DNA from: an uncultured Pelagibacteraceae bacterium
GTDB lineage: Bacteria; Pseudomonadota; Alphaproteobacteria; Pelagibacterales; Pelagibacteraceae
Length of the DNA stretch: 64,000 nucleotides
Assembly (NCBI GenBank): GCA_902589395.1
Contig: CACIST010000001.1
Span: forward strand, 204,757 to 268,756
Direction: 5' to 3'
The notes under the pieces are model-generated. The model was given only the letters and a program-made list of their open reading frames with translations, ran no database searches and had not been told where the DNA came from. Position numbers and translations under genes: made by a program. Shown piece after piece: positions 16,674-25,520 of the stretch (positions are counted from its first letter, which is position 1; every line of letters begins with the position of its first letter).

Positions 16674-17681
16674 ATGATTAAAAACTTATTTAAAAGTTCT
16701 CTAATGATATTACTTCTGACACTTGGTTTGTCAGGTAAATCGTTTGCTCAAGAACTAAAATTTTTTACAATTGGTACAGGAGGAACAGCTTATACTTATT
16801 ATCCAGTTGGTGGAATGATTGCTAATGCAATTTCTAAACCGCCAGGATCAAGAGAATGTGGTAAAGGTGGAAGTTGTGGAGTTCCTAACTTAATTGCGTC
16901 AGCTGTTTCATCAAGAGGATCAGTAGATAATGTAAATGCTATAATTTCAGGTTTAAGAAATTCAGGATTTGCACAGTCTGATGTTGCTTATTGGGCTTAC
17001 ACTGGCACTGGTACTATGGAAGGAAAAGAACCAGCAAAAGACTTAAGAACTATTGCAGCACTATTTCAAGAACACATACATTTAGTTGCTCTTAAAAAAA
17101 GCAATATAAATTCTGTTAAAGATCTAAAAGGTAAAAGAGTGTCACTCGATGAACCTGGATCTGGTACGTATGTTGATGCTAAATTAATTTTAGAATCTAA
17201 TGGTCTAAGCACTAGTGATGTAAAAGCTGAAGCTCTAAAAGGTAAAGCAGCTACAGATGCATTAAGAAATGGCAAAGTCGATGCAATTTTTGTTGTAGCA
17301 GGTTTTCCAACAGGAGCAATTGTTGAGTTAGCATCTGCAGTTGATGTAAAATTAGTTCCTATAGATGGTGCAGGAGCTAAAGCATTAACTTCAAAATATG
17401 GATTTTTCTCACAAAGCCCAATTCCTTCAGGAACTTACGAAGGTGTTGATGAAGTAAATACTGTAGCAGTCGGTGCTCAATGGTTTACCTCTGCAAAAGA
17501 AGATAATGAGCTAATATATCAAATAACTAAAGCTTTATGGAATAAAGAATCTAGAAAGCTTATGGATGTTGGTCATGCTAAAGGTAAAACAATAACGCCT
17601 GATACAGCTCTTTCTGGAGTAGGAGTACCATTACATCCTGGTGCAGAAAAGTTCTATAAAGAAGCAGGACTTATAAATTAA
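16674..17681 (+). CDS. TAXI-family TRAP transporter substrate-binding protein
   Basis: This 335-residue periplasmic receptor has a signal peptide ending about SFA-QE (residues 25/26). The mature protein opens LKFFTIGTGGTAYTYYPVGG, the hallmark of TAXI (TRAP-associated extracytoplasmic immunogenic) receptors. LDEPGSGTYVDAKLIL and VAGFPTGAIVELA follow. Two cysteines in ECGKGGSC (62 and 68) could form a small disulfide loop. A strong ribosome binding site (GGAGAG) precedes the ATG, as expected for an abundant binding protein. TAXI ligands known so far include glutamate and other dicarboxylates; the ligand here is unknown. Confidence 0.94.
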   Translation: MIKNLFKSSLMILLLTLGLSGKSFAQELKFFTIGTGGTAYTYYPVGGMIANAISKPPGSRECGKGGSCGVPNLIASAVSSRGSVDNVNAIISGLRNSGFAQSDVAYWAYTGTGTMEGKEPAKDLRTIAALFQEHIHLVALKKSNINSVKDLKGKRVSLDEPGSGTYVDAKLILESNGLSTSDVKAEALKGKAATDALRNGKVDAIFVVAGFPTGAIVELASAVDVKLVPIDGAGAKALTSKYGFFSQSPIPSGTYEGVDEVNTVAVGAQWFTSAKEDNELIYQITKALWNKESRKLMDVGHAKGKTITPDTALSGVGVPLHPGAEKFYKEAGLIN

Positions 17682-17708
17682 ATTTATAAGTATTCTTAAA
17701 TATATTGT

Positions 17709-17732
17709 GCTCTAGGTCATTAGACCTAGGGC
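17709..17732 (+). promoter_or_regulatory. Intergenic hairpin between TRAP receptor and permease, covering the permease ribosome binding region
   Basis: GCTCTAGGTC (17709-17718), loop ATTA and GACCTAGGGC (17723-17732) make a 10-bp stem with one T-G pair. The 3' arm carries the only purine-rich TAGGG before the permease ATG at 17739, so folding would mask the ribosome binding site. The stem has no T-run, so it is not a standard terminator. It could stabilise the receptor mRNA and damp permease expression. Confidence 0.7.
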
Positions 17733-17738
17733 ATTATT

Positions 17739-19724
17739 ATGTCTCAATTTAATATTTATCCTGATGAAGTTTCAAAACTTGAAGAAAAGTTTGAAATAAA
17801 AAGTAACGAAAGAAAATTAAAAAATTTTCTTAAATTATTGACGTTTATTGCATTAGTTACAATGTCAATTTACCATTTTTATGCTTCAGGATTTGGAACA
17901 ATTAGAGATATACTTCATAGAGGTATTCATATTTCTTTTGTAGTTGGCTTAGTATTTCTATTTTATAATTGGAAAAATTTCCCTGATGACAAATTAAAAG
18001 GAAAAGTTCCAACAATAGATATAATTTTTTCAATTTTAGTTGTAATAACTGCACTTTATTTACCTTTATTGCCTCCTGAAATATTAGCTAGCAGAGTAGG
18101 AAATCCATCAAGTACTGAAGTTATAATGGGGTCAATCCTTATAATTTTGACCCTTGAAGCTGCAAGAAGATCTATTGGATACACACTACCATTGATATGC
18201 GTAATATTTATGATTTTTGCTCTATATGGTCCTATTTTCCCTGGAGCTTTAAAGCACGGTGGCAGCAGTTGGGCAGGGTTTGTAAATCACATTTATATAA
18301 CTAACCAAGGAATTTATGGAATCGCTGTTGGCGTTATGGCTCAATATGTTTTTTTATTTATTTTATTTGGTGTACTCGCGACACGAATAGGACTAGGACA
18401 ATTATTTATTGATTTAGCAATGGTAATAGCTGGACGATATTCTGGAGGACCAGCAAAGGTAGCAATTTTTTCTTCAGCGTTTCTTGGGACTATATCTGGG
18501 TCTTCAATTGCAAATACAGTAACAACTGGATCTTTAACAATACCTGCAATGAAAAAAGTTGGATATCCTCCACATTTTTCTGGCGCCGTGGAAGCCACAG
18601 CGTCTACTGGTGGGCAAATAACTCCACCTATTTTAGGGGCTGCTGCATTTATTATGGTGGAATATTTAGAATTGCCTTTAAGGGATATTTTAGCGGCTGC
18701 ATTAATTCCAGCACTGCTTCACTATTTTGGAATTTTCGTAATGGTTCATTTAGAGGCAAAAAAATTAGGACTTAGAGGCTTAAACGAAAGTGAGGTTCCT
18801 AAATTTATACAAATTATACAAGACAATTGGCTTGCAATAGTTCCATTGTTTATCTTGGTATATTTAATTTTAATTGGTCGTACTCCAGATTATGCTGCAG
18901 TAAATGGAATAATTGCATGCATCGTTATTGGATTTATTAGAAAAAAAAATAGACTTACTTTTAACGACTTATTTGAGTGTCTTGCAAGAGGTGCAAAAAA
19001 TACTTTAGCAGTTGGAGCCGCTGCAACGTCAATTGGGATTATAGTTGGTGTAGTTACACTAACAGGTGTTGGTTTTAGATTAGGTTATGTAGTAATTCAA
19101 ACAGCTGGTGATATTGGAGGTTTCTTCTTAAACTTTTTACCTTTTAATTATTTTTCTTTAGCCGATCTAACATTATTTTTCTCACTAATATTAATTGCAA
19201 TATCATGCATATTTATGGGTACAGGAGTACCAACTACTGCAACATACATAATATTAGTTGCTGTTGCTGCGCCTGCTCTTGCTCAATTACAAATTGAGCC
19301 TATTGTCTCTCACTTTTTTGTGTTTTATTATGGTGTCTTAGCTGACATAACACCGCCAGTTGCTCTTGCAGCATATGCTGCTGCTGGGATTGCAGGATCA
19401 AATCCATTTACCACGGGTAATACTGCATTTAGATTAGGAATTGCAAAAGCTCTTGTACCTTTTGTATTTGTTTATTCACCATCTCTACTACTGGTTGCCC
19501 AAGGATTTAATTTTTATGATTTTTTTGTAACTTTAATATCTGCAATGATTGGAATTGGTTTGATTGGTATTGGATTTACAGGCTATCTATTTAAAAAAGT
19601 TTCTACATTTCAAAGATGGTATTTGGGAATTATTTCACTATTATTTATTGCACCTGGCTTAAGTTCATCAATTATTGGTTTAGTTTTAGTGTTGCCAATA
19701 TTTATTTTTCAATTAAGAAAATAA
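17739..19724 (+). CDS. TRAP transporter permease, fused 4TM-12TM (TAXI type)
   Basis: This 661-residue inner-membrane protein combines the small DctQ-like part (first roughly 150 residues, about four helices) and the large DctM-like part, as is usual for TAXI systems. Family blocks include GVLATRIGLGQLFIDLAM, GGPAKVAIFSSAFLGTISGS, ATASTGGQITPPILGAAAFI, GTGVPTTATYIILVA and DITPPVALAAYAAAGIAG. It imports the ligand of the preceding receptor using a sodium or proton gradient. The start lies 6 bases after a hairpin that may limit its translation. The gene ends 3 bases before the convergent thioesterase stop. Confidence 0.95.
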   Translation: MSQFNIYPDEVSKLEEKFEIKSNERKLKNFLKLLTFIALVTMSIYHFYASGFGTIRDILHRGIHISFVVGLVFLFYNWKNFPDDKLKGKVPTIDIIFSILVVITALYLPLLPPEILASRVGNPSSTEVIMGSILIILTLEAARRSIGYTLPLICVIFMIFALYGPIFPGALKHGGSSWAGFVNHIYITNQGIYGIAVGVMAQYVFLFILFGVLATRIGLGQLFIDLAMVIAGRYSGGPAKVAIFSSAFLGTISGSSIANTVTTGSLTIPAMKKVGYPPHFSGAVEATASTGGQITPPILGAAAFIMVEYLELPLRDILAAALIPALLHYFGIFVMVHLEAKKLGLRGLNESEVPKFIQIIQDNWLAIVPLFILVYLILIGRTPDYAAVNGIIACIVIGFIRKKNRLTFNDLFECLARGAKNTLAVGAAATSIGIIVGVVTLTGVGFRLGYVVIQTAGDIGGFFLNFLPFNYFSLADLTLFFSLILIAISCIFMGTGVPTTATYIILVAVAAPALAQLQIEPIVSHFFVFYYGVLADITPPVALAAYAAAGIAGSNPFTTGNTAFRLGIAKALVPFVFVYSPSLLLVAQGFNFYDFFVTLISAMIGIGLIGIGFTGYLFKKVSTFQRWYLGIISLLFIAPGLSSSIIGLVLVLPIFIFQLRK

Positions 19725-19727
19725 AAC

Positions 19728-20153
19728 TTATCCACCTAGTCCAGCATTTGGAAGAGGTCTTCTTAAAATTTTCCAAATCCCAACCGCACTTGCAATTAAT
19801 TTATTTTTACACTTGAGTTTGCAATTCATAAATACCATTGACTTTGTAACTTTTTGGATTTCTACTGTTCCCAATAATTCGTCTCCAATGTTCGAGGGAG
19901 CTATAAATTTTATATCTAATGAAATAGTTACACATGGTTTATTTTCACTTGCTCTATGACAAGCAGTACCTGCACCAGCATCAATGATTGTACAAATATA
20001 ACCACCATGGGTTATCCCAGCTTTATTTAAATGTGTTTTTTTAATCTTAGTTTTAAACTCAAATTTTTTCTTGTTAATAGATCTAAATAATAAACCACCA
20101 TTATGCTTCATGTAGCTTGGTTTATTGCTTAATTGTTCAAATTTTTTTTTCAT
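19728..20153 (-). CDS. PaaI-like hotdog-fold thioesterase
   Basis: Starting at ATG 20153 gives 141 residues, the usual size for a single hotdog domain; an ATG at 20198 would add 15 residues of poor match. The core NKAGITHGGYICTIIDAGAGTACHRA carries the HGG and Asp that position the CoA thioester in PaaI/YbgC relatives, and VTISLDIKFIAPSNIGDEL and KSMVFMNCKLKCKNKLIASAVGIWKI are the beta-sheet repeats. It probably hydrolyses an acyl-CoA; the substrate is unknown. It stands alone between the TRAP permease and tRNA-Arg. Confidence 0.86.
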   Translation of the reverse strand: MKKKFEQLSNKPSYMKHNGGLLFRSINKKKFEFKTKIKKTHLNKAGITHGGYICTIIDAGAGTACHRASENKPCVTISLDIKFIAPSNIGDELLGTVEIQKVTKSMVFMNCKLKCKNKLIASAVGIWKILRRPLPNAGLGG

Positions 20154-20250
20154 TAAAGGATTATTGTCATAATTAGTATAAATAATAAAACTAAACAAAA
20201 GAAATAAATTACAGATTTTTCAAGTGATATTTTCATTTGTCCTTTCATTT

Positions 20251-20327
20251 TGGTGCGCCTGCTAGGAGTTGAACCCAGAACCTCCTGGTCCGTAGCCAAG
20301 CGCTCTATCCAATTGAGCTACAGGCGC
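20251..20327 (-). tRNA. tRNA-Arg (ACG)
   Basis: On the minus strand GCGCCTG pairs with CAGGCGC, followed by discriminator A and an encoded CCA. The D arm GCTCAATTGGATAGAGC, anticodon stem CTTGG/CCAGG with loop CTACGGA and T arm GGTTCAA complete a 77-base cloverleaf. Anticodon ACG reads CGU after A34-to-inosine editing. It lies just before the thioesterase on the same strand. Confidence 0.97.
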
Positions 20328-20404
20328 AATTTGTACAGTTTTTATACATAATTAATAATGTAAATTATTTTTTTAGCAAATATTGATATATATATATTAC
20401 AAAA

Positions 20405-23400
20405 ATGAATCTAGACTTATTAGTTCCTGATATAGGAGACTTTGAAAACGTTGAAATAATCGAAGTACTCGTAAAAAAAGGGGACAAAATCAATAAAAAT
20501 GACCCTGTTGTAACTTTAGAAAGTGATAAATCAAGTGTTGAAGTACCGTCCAATTATGAAGGCACAATTGAAAATATAAATGTGAAAATTGGTGATAAAG
20601 TTTCTAAAGGTGATTTAATATTAACTCTATCTTCAGAAAATAAAGATGAACATGAGAAAATTAGTAAAACTTTAGACGAAAAAATTCCACCTTCAACAGA
20701 GAAATTGATAGAGGAAGCAGAAACTGCTTCAAAATCTGACACAAAAGTTGAAACAGAAGTTATAGAGCCAACACAAATCAAGCAAACAAGATTGATTAAT
20801 GAAGTTAAAATGGTTAGAAGTAACGACGATATTGATCCTGTTGAAACTAAAGAGTGGTTAGACTCCTTAAGTGCAGTTTTGCAAAATGATGGTTCTGAAA
20901 GAGCTCATTTTTTAATTAAGCAATTAATTGATCAATCTTATAAAGCTGGATCTAAAATTCCTCATACTCAAACTACTCCTTACGTTAATACGATACCACC
21001 TGAAGAAGAAAAAAGATCACCTGGAGACCAAAACATAGAACGTAAGTTAAGATCATTAATTAGATGGAATGCTGCTGCAATGGTAGTAAGAGCAAATAAA
21101 AAATATCCCGAACTTGGTGGCCACATAGGGACATTTGCATCAGCTGCAACATTATATGATGTTGGGATGAATCATTTTTGGAGAGCAAAAAATAACAAAT
21201 TTGGAGGTGATCTAGTATATTTTCAAGGTCATAGTGCACCAGGAATGTACGCAAGAGCTTTTCTTGAGGGAAGATTAAATGAAAAGCAGTTAGATAGATT
21301 TAGACAAGAAGTACAAACTGGTGGACTTTCATCTTATCCTCATCCTTGGCTAATGCCAAATTTTTGGCAGTTTCCAACAGTTTCAATGGGTATTGGTCCA
21401 ATGTTAGCAATATATCAAGCAAGATTTATGAAATACCTAATTAATAGAGGGTTAATTAAAGATGAAGGAAGAAAAGTTTGGGCTTTTCTTGGAGATGGAG
21501 AAATGGATGAACCTGAGTCACTTGGGGCAATTGGTTTAGCGGCGCGTGAAAATTTAGATAATTTAATATTTGTTGTAAACTGCAACTTACAAAGATTAGA
21601 CGGTCCAGTAAGAGGAAATGGAAAAATAATACAAGAATTAGAGGGTATTTTTAGAGGAGGTGGCTGGAACGTTTTAAAAGTTATTTGGGGATCTTATTGG
21701 GACTCACTTTTAGCAAATGATAAGACGGGACATTTAGTAAAAATTATGAATGAGACCGTAGACGGTGAATATCAAGCATTTAAAGCAAGAAATGGACTGT
21801 ATGTAAGAGAAAAGTTTTTTGGCAAATATCCTGAAACTACAGAATTAGTCTCATCAATGTCAGATACTGATATTTGGAGGCTTAATAGAGGTGGACATGA
21901 TCCTCATAAAGTTTATGCTGCATACGATAAAGCGGTCAATCATAAAGGAAGCCCCACAGTCATAATAGCCAAAACTATAAAAGGCTATGGTATGGGTAAA
22001 AGTGGTGAAAGTGTAAACACTACTCACCAACAAAAGAAATTGGATGTTGACGATTTAATGTATTACAGGGATAGGTTTGATGTTCCTTTAACAGACTCAC
22101 AAGTTAAAAATATTGAATATTTCAAGCCAGATGAAAATTCTGAAGAAATTAAATACCTAAAAAAAAGAAGATTGGAACTTGGTGGATTTATACCAGAGAG
22201 AACATCATATTCAAAACCGATTAAAGCACCAGTTAAAGATATTTTTGATTTTATGAAAAATTCTACTGGCGAAAAAGAAATGTCTACAACAATGGCACTG
22301 GTAAGAATGTTAACTAATCTTTTGAGAGACAAAAATGTTGCACCAAAATTGGTTCCAATTATTCCCGATGAAGCTAGAACATTTGGAATGGAGGGTTTCT
22401 TTCAAAAAATAGGTATTTATGCTCATGAAGGTCAAAAATATGAGCCAGAGGACTCAGCACAACTTTCATCTTATAGAGAAGAAAAAAGTGGTCAGGTATT
22501 AGAAGAAGGTATTACAGAAGCTGGTTCAATGTCTTCTTGGATAGCAGCTGGAACAGCATATACAAATCATGATATTGAAATGATACCAATTTATCTTTTC
22601 TATTCTATGTTTGGCTTTCAAAGAATTGGAGATTTTGCTTGGGCTGCAGGAGATAGTCAAGCGAGAGGCTTTTTAATTGGTGCGACTGCAGGAAGAACAA
22701 CACTTGCAGGAGAAGGTCTTCAGCACCAAGATGGTCATAGTCATTTGTTAGCATCAACAATTCCAAACTGCATTTCTTATGATCCAACATTCCATTATGA
22801 ATTAGCTGTGATTTTTAGAGAAGGTTTAAGAAGGATGCATGAAAAAAATGAAAATATTTTTTATTATATTACAACAATGAACGAAAATTACTCTCACCCT
22901 GCAATGCCAGATGATTGTGAGGATGGAATTCTGAAGGGAATGTATAAAATTAAAGAAACATCGGGCTCTAAAGAAGCAAAAATTCAATTATTAGGCTCTG
23001 GAACAATACTAAGAGAAATGATGGCAGCATCAGAAATCCTTAAAAAAGAATATCAGGTCGATAGTGAAGTTTGGAGTGTTACTAGTTTTAATGAGTTAAG
23101 AAAAAATGGAATGGAAGTTGAAAGATTTAACCTTCTAAATCCGGCAGAAACAAATAAAAAATCATATGTAGAGGAATGTTTAGGAAAACAACAAGGTCCT
23201 ATCCTTACAGCCACTGACTATATGAGAATAAATGCTGATCAAATAAGACCTTTTACAAAAAAGAGTTTTTATTCATTAGGTACTGATGGATATGGAAGAA
23301 GTGATACAAGAAAAAACTTAAGAAATTTTTTTGAAGTAGATAAAGAACACATAGTTGCTTATAGCCTTAGCGTCTTAGCCAATGAACAGCTTGTTGCATC

Positions 23401-23470
23401 AAAGTATGCTGAAGATGCATTCAAAAAGTATAAAATTGATAAAAACAAACCCATGCCAACAAAAATGTAA
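20405..23470 (+). CDS. aceE: Pyruvate dehydrogenase E1 (homodimeric AceE type) with N-terminal lipoyl domain
   Basis: This 1021-residue protein is longer than E. coli AceE (887) because of an extra N-terminal domain. Residues 1-78 are a biotinyl/lipoyl domain (LLVPDIGDFENVEIIEVLVK) with the lipoylation Lys42 in ESDKSSVEVP. A charged linker (about 79-130) follows, then the full AceE body from DIDPVETKEWLDSL, with ThDP site FLGDGEMDEPESLGA and a C-terminal transketolase-like part. E1 decarboxylates pyruvate and reductively acetylates lipoate. The following E2 gene has no lipoyl domain, so the swinging arm seems to be carried by E1. The stop abuts the aceF ATG with no gap. Confidence 0.96.
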   Translation: MNLDLLVPDIGDFENVEIIEVLVKKGDKINKNDPVVTLESDKSSVEVPSNYEGTIENINVKIGDKVSKGDLILTLSSENKDEHEKISKTLDEKIPPSTEKLIEEAETASKSDTKVETEVIEPTQIKQTRLINEVKMVRSNDDIDPVETKEWLDSLSAVLQNDGSERAHFLIKQLIDQSYKAGSKIPHTQTTPYVNTIPPEEEKRSPGDQNIERKLRSLIRWNAAAMVVRANKKYPELGGHIGTFASAATLYDVGMNHFWRAKNNKFGGDLVYFQGHSAPGMYARAFLEGRLNEKQLDRFRQEVQTGGLSSYPHPWLMPNFWQFPTVSMGIGPMLAIYQARFMKYLINRGLIKDEGRKVWAFLGDGEMDEPESLGAIGLAARENLDNLIFVVNCNLQRLDGPVRGNGKIIQELEGIFRGGGWNVLKVIWGSYWDSLLANDKTGHLVKIMNETVDGEYQAFKARNGLYVREKFFGKYPETTELVSSMSDTDIWRLNRGGHDPHKVYAAYDKAVNHKGSPTVIIAKTIKGYGMGKSGESVNTTHQQKKLDVDDLMYYRDRFDVPLTDSQVKNIEYFKPDENSEEIKYLKKRRLELGGFIPERTSYSKPIKAPVKDIFDFMKNSTGEKEMSTTMALVRMLTNLLRDKNVAPKLVPIIPDEARTFGMEGFFQKIGIYAHEGQKYEPEDSAQLSSYREEKSGQVLEEGITEAGSMSSWIAAGTAYTNHDIEMIPIYLFYSMFGFQRIGDFAWAAGDSQARGFLIGATAGRTTLAGEGLQHQDGHSHLLASTIPNCISYDPTFHYELAVIFREGLRRMHEKNENIFYYITTMNENYSHPAMPDDCEDGILKGMYKIKETSGSKEAKIQLLGSGTILREMMAASEILKKEYQVDSEVWSVTSFNELRKNGMEVERFNLLNPAETNKKSYVEECLGKQQGPILTATDYMRINADQIRPFTKKSFYSLGTDGYGRSDTRKNLRNFFEVDKEHIVAYSLSVLANEQLVASKYAEDAFKKYKIDKNKPMPTKM

Positions 23471-24397
23471 ATGTCTGATCAATCAAATAAAATATCTGCA
23501 AGTCCAAAAGTTAGAAAATTTGCAAGAGAACTTGGAGTAGATATAAATAATGTTAAGGGAACAGAGAGATCAGGTAGGGTTGTTGAAAAAGATTTAAAAG
23601 ACTTTGTCTCATCTAGAATCAATAATCCCCAGAATAATAGTGAAAGACAAAAAGAAAAAATTATTAAAAGCGAATATCAACATTCAGATTTTGGGGAAGT
23701 TGAAATTAAAGATATTCCTAGGGTAAAAAAAATAGCAGCTCCACATCTTGTAAATTCGTGGACAAACATTCCACATGTAACTAACCATGATGAGGCTGAT
23801 ATTACAGAAATGGAAGAATTTAGAAGCTCAATAAAAGATAATTATACAGGAGAAAGAATTAAAATTACTCCTCTTGCATTTATTATAAAAGCATTGGTAC
23901 TTTCACTAAAAAAATTTCCATCATTTAATTCATCAATTGATGATATTGAAAATGGAAAGATTACTTTTAAAAAGTATTTTCATGTTGGTATCGCAGTTGA
24001 TACTCAACATGGACTTATGGTTCCTAAAATTAGAGATGCTAATCAAAAAGATATTAATCAGTTAAGTGAGGAATTAAAAAAAGTAAGTGATGATTGTAGA
24101 AATTTAAAAATTGATAAAAAAGAATTCTTTGGAGGATCAATGACTATCACAAGCTTAGGTGGCATAGGTGGTTCGTTTTTTACACCAATAATTAACTTTC
24201 CAGAAGTTGCTATACTTGGTGTTGGTAGAAGTTATAAAAAACAGGTATTTATTGATGGTAAATTTGTTCCAAGAACCATGCTTCCACTATCTCTATCATA
24301 TGATCACAGAATTATAGATGGTGCTGAGGCTGCGAAGTTTAATAACGAATTAAAAGATAATCTTGGGTCTAATTTTGCATATAACTTGAGTAAATGA
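23471..24397 (+). CDS. aceF: Pyruvate dehydrogenase E2, dihydrolipoyl acetyltransferase lacking lipoyl domain
   Basis: At 308 residues this is much shorter than usual E2 proteins (400-630). It starts directly with the peripheral subunit-binding domain (about residues 10-46: SPKVRKFARELGVDINNVKG) and, after a short linker, the catalytic core with ITSLGGIGGSFFTPIINFPE and active-site SYDHRIIDGAEA (His279, Asp283). No lipoyl domain precedes it: its ATG directly follows the aceE stop, so none was missed upstream. The lipoyl domain is on E1 instead. The core transfers acetyl from lipoate to CoA. Its stop overlaps the dioxygenase start as ATGA. No E3 gene is adjacent. Confidence 0.95.
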   Translation: MSDQSNKISASPKVRKFARELGVDINNVKGTERSGRVVEKDLKDFVSSRINNPQNNSERQKEKIIKSEYQHSDFGEVEIKDIPRVKKIAAPHLVNSWTNIPHVTNHDEADITEMEEFRSSIKDNYTGERIKITPLAFIIKALVLSLKKFPSFNSSIDDIENGKITFKKYFHVGIAVDTQHGLMVPKIRDANQKDINQLSEELKKVSDDCRNLKIDKKEFFGGSMTITSLGGIGGSFFTPIINFPEVAILGVGRSYKKQVFIDGKFVPRTMLPLSLSYDHRIIDGAEAAKFNNELKDNLGSNFAYNLSK

Positions 24398-25494
24398 TTA
24401 CTAAAATTGAAATACTAGCAGATGATGTGCACGTACACTTTAATGGAGAAAATTCTGAAATTTTTCCTAATATTTGGCTAAGAGATCATGCAAAAGATGA
24501 GCAAAATTGGGATAAAAGGTCTAGCCAAAGGAAAACATTTACAGCAGCATTAGATATAAATTTAAAAGTTAAAAAGGCAGAAATAATTGAAAATGGAAAA
24601 TATTTGAGTGTCTCATGGCCTGATTTAGAAAAACCAGTTAAATATTCATCTGAATTTCTAACTAATAATAAAATAAAAAAGAAAAAAGAAGTAAAATCTA
24701 ATTTAAAAATTTGGAAAGCTAATGAAATAAAAGATGAAATTTTTTTAGATTATAATTCAATTTACTCAAATGAGGGATTTAGAAATTTTTTGAAAAATCT
24801 TCATGACTATGGATTTTCAGTAATTAAAAACTGTGAAACCAATTTAAAGTCTGTTGAAACAATTGCAAATAAAATTGGTTATGTAAGAAACTCTATATTT
24901 GGAGGATTATGGAATTTTGAGTCAGATGAAAATAAAGCTGACAGCGCATACACTCAAGAAGAACTCAGACCTCATACAGATTCAACATATAGTAATGACG
25001 CTCCAGGATTACAATTATTACTATGTTGCGAATATAATGCTAGAGGTGGTGAATCGATTATGGTGGATGGATTAAAAATAGCAGAAACAATAAAAAAAGA
25101 AAACCAGCCGATGTATGAATTAATGACAAAAATAAATGTTAAGGGAAATTATATCGGTGATGGTGTTTATCTTGAGGCTGAAAGACCAATATTTAAGTTA
25201 AATGAAAATAATGAAATAGTCCAAGTTAGTTTTAATAATTATGATCGAGCACCATTTAGATTTGAAAAAGATTTGACATTAAAGTTTTATGAAGCGATAA
25301 AAAAATTTGATCTTATAGCTAACAATAAAGATTATCAGTGGCGACATATACTTAAACCTGGGGAACTTCTAATATTTAATAATTGGCGAATACTTCATGG
25401 TAGAGGATCGTTTAATGGAGTTAGAAAAATGTCTGGATGTTATATTAACAAAGAGGATTTTGACAGCTCTTGTAAGTTAAACGGAATAAATTAA
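24394..25494 (+). CDS. Gamma-butyrobetaine-hydroxylase-like 2-oxoglutarate/Fe(II) dioxygenase
   Basis: This 366-residue protein has an N-terminal GBBH-like domain (about 1-85, IFPNIWLRDHAKDEQNWD) and a TauD/TfdA jelly-roll domain. Iron ligands are His and Asp of RPHTDSTYSNDAPGLQLL and the distal His of NWRILHGRGSF, which also supplies the 2-oxoglutarate arginine. The N-terminal zinc cysteines of human BBOX1 are absent. Relatives hydroxylate gamma-butyrobetaine or trimethyllysine in carnitine metabolism. The ATGA overlap ties it to the pyruvate dehydrogenase operon, an unexpected partner. Substrate assignment is tentative. Confidence 0.86.
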   Translation: MITKIEILADDVHVHFNGENSEIFPNIWLRDHAKDEQNWDKRSSQRKTFTAALDINLKVKKAEIIENGKYLSVSWPDLEKPVKYSSEFLTNNKIKKKKEVKSNLKIWKANEIKDEIFLDYNSIYSNEGFRNFLKNLHDYGFSVIKNCETNLKSVETIANKIGYVRNSIFGGLWNFESDENKADSAYTQEELRPHTDSTYSNDAPGLQLLLCCEYNARGGESIMVDGLKIAETIKKENQPMYELMTKINVKGNYIGDGVYLEAERPIFKLNENNEIVQVSFNNYDRAPFRFEKDLTLKFYEAIKKFDLIANNKDYQWRHILKPGELLIFNNWRILHGRGSFNGVRKMSGCYINKEDFDSSCKLNGIN

Positions 25495-25520
25495 TTAATA
25501 AAATTATCTAATTAAATATA

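Noticed and set aside
19729..19737. TTATCCACC resembling a DnaA box
   Set aside because: A single near-match in the end of the thioesterase gene; no cluster of boxes or AT-rich unwinding element nearby, so no origin is claimed.
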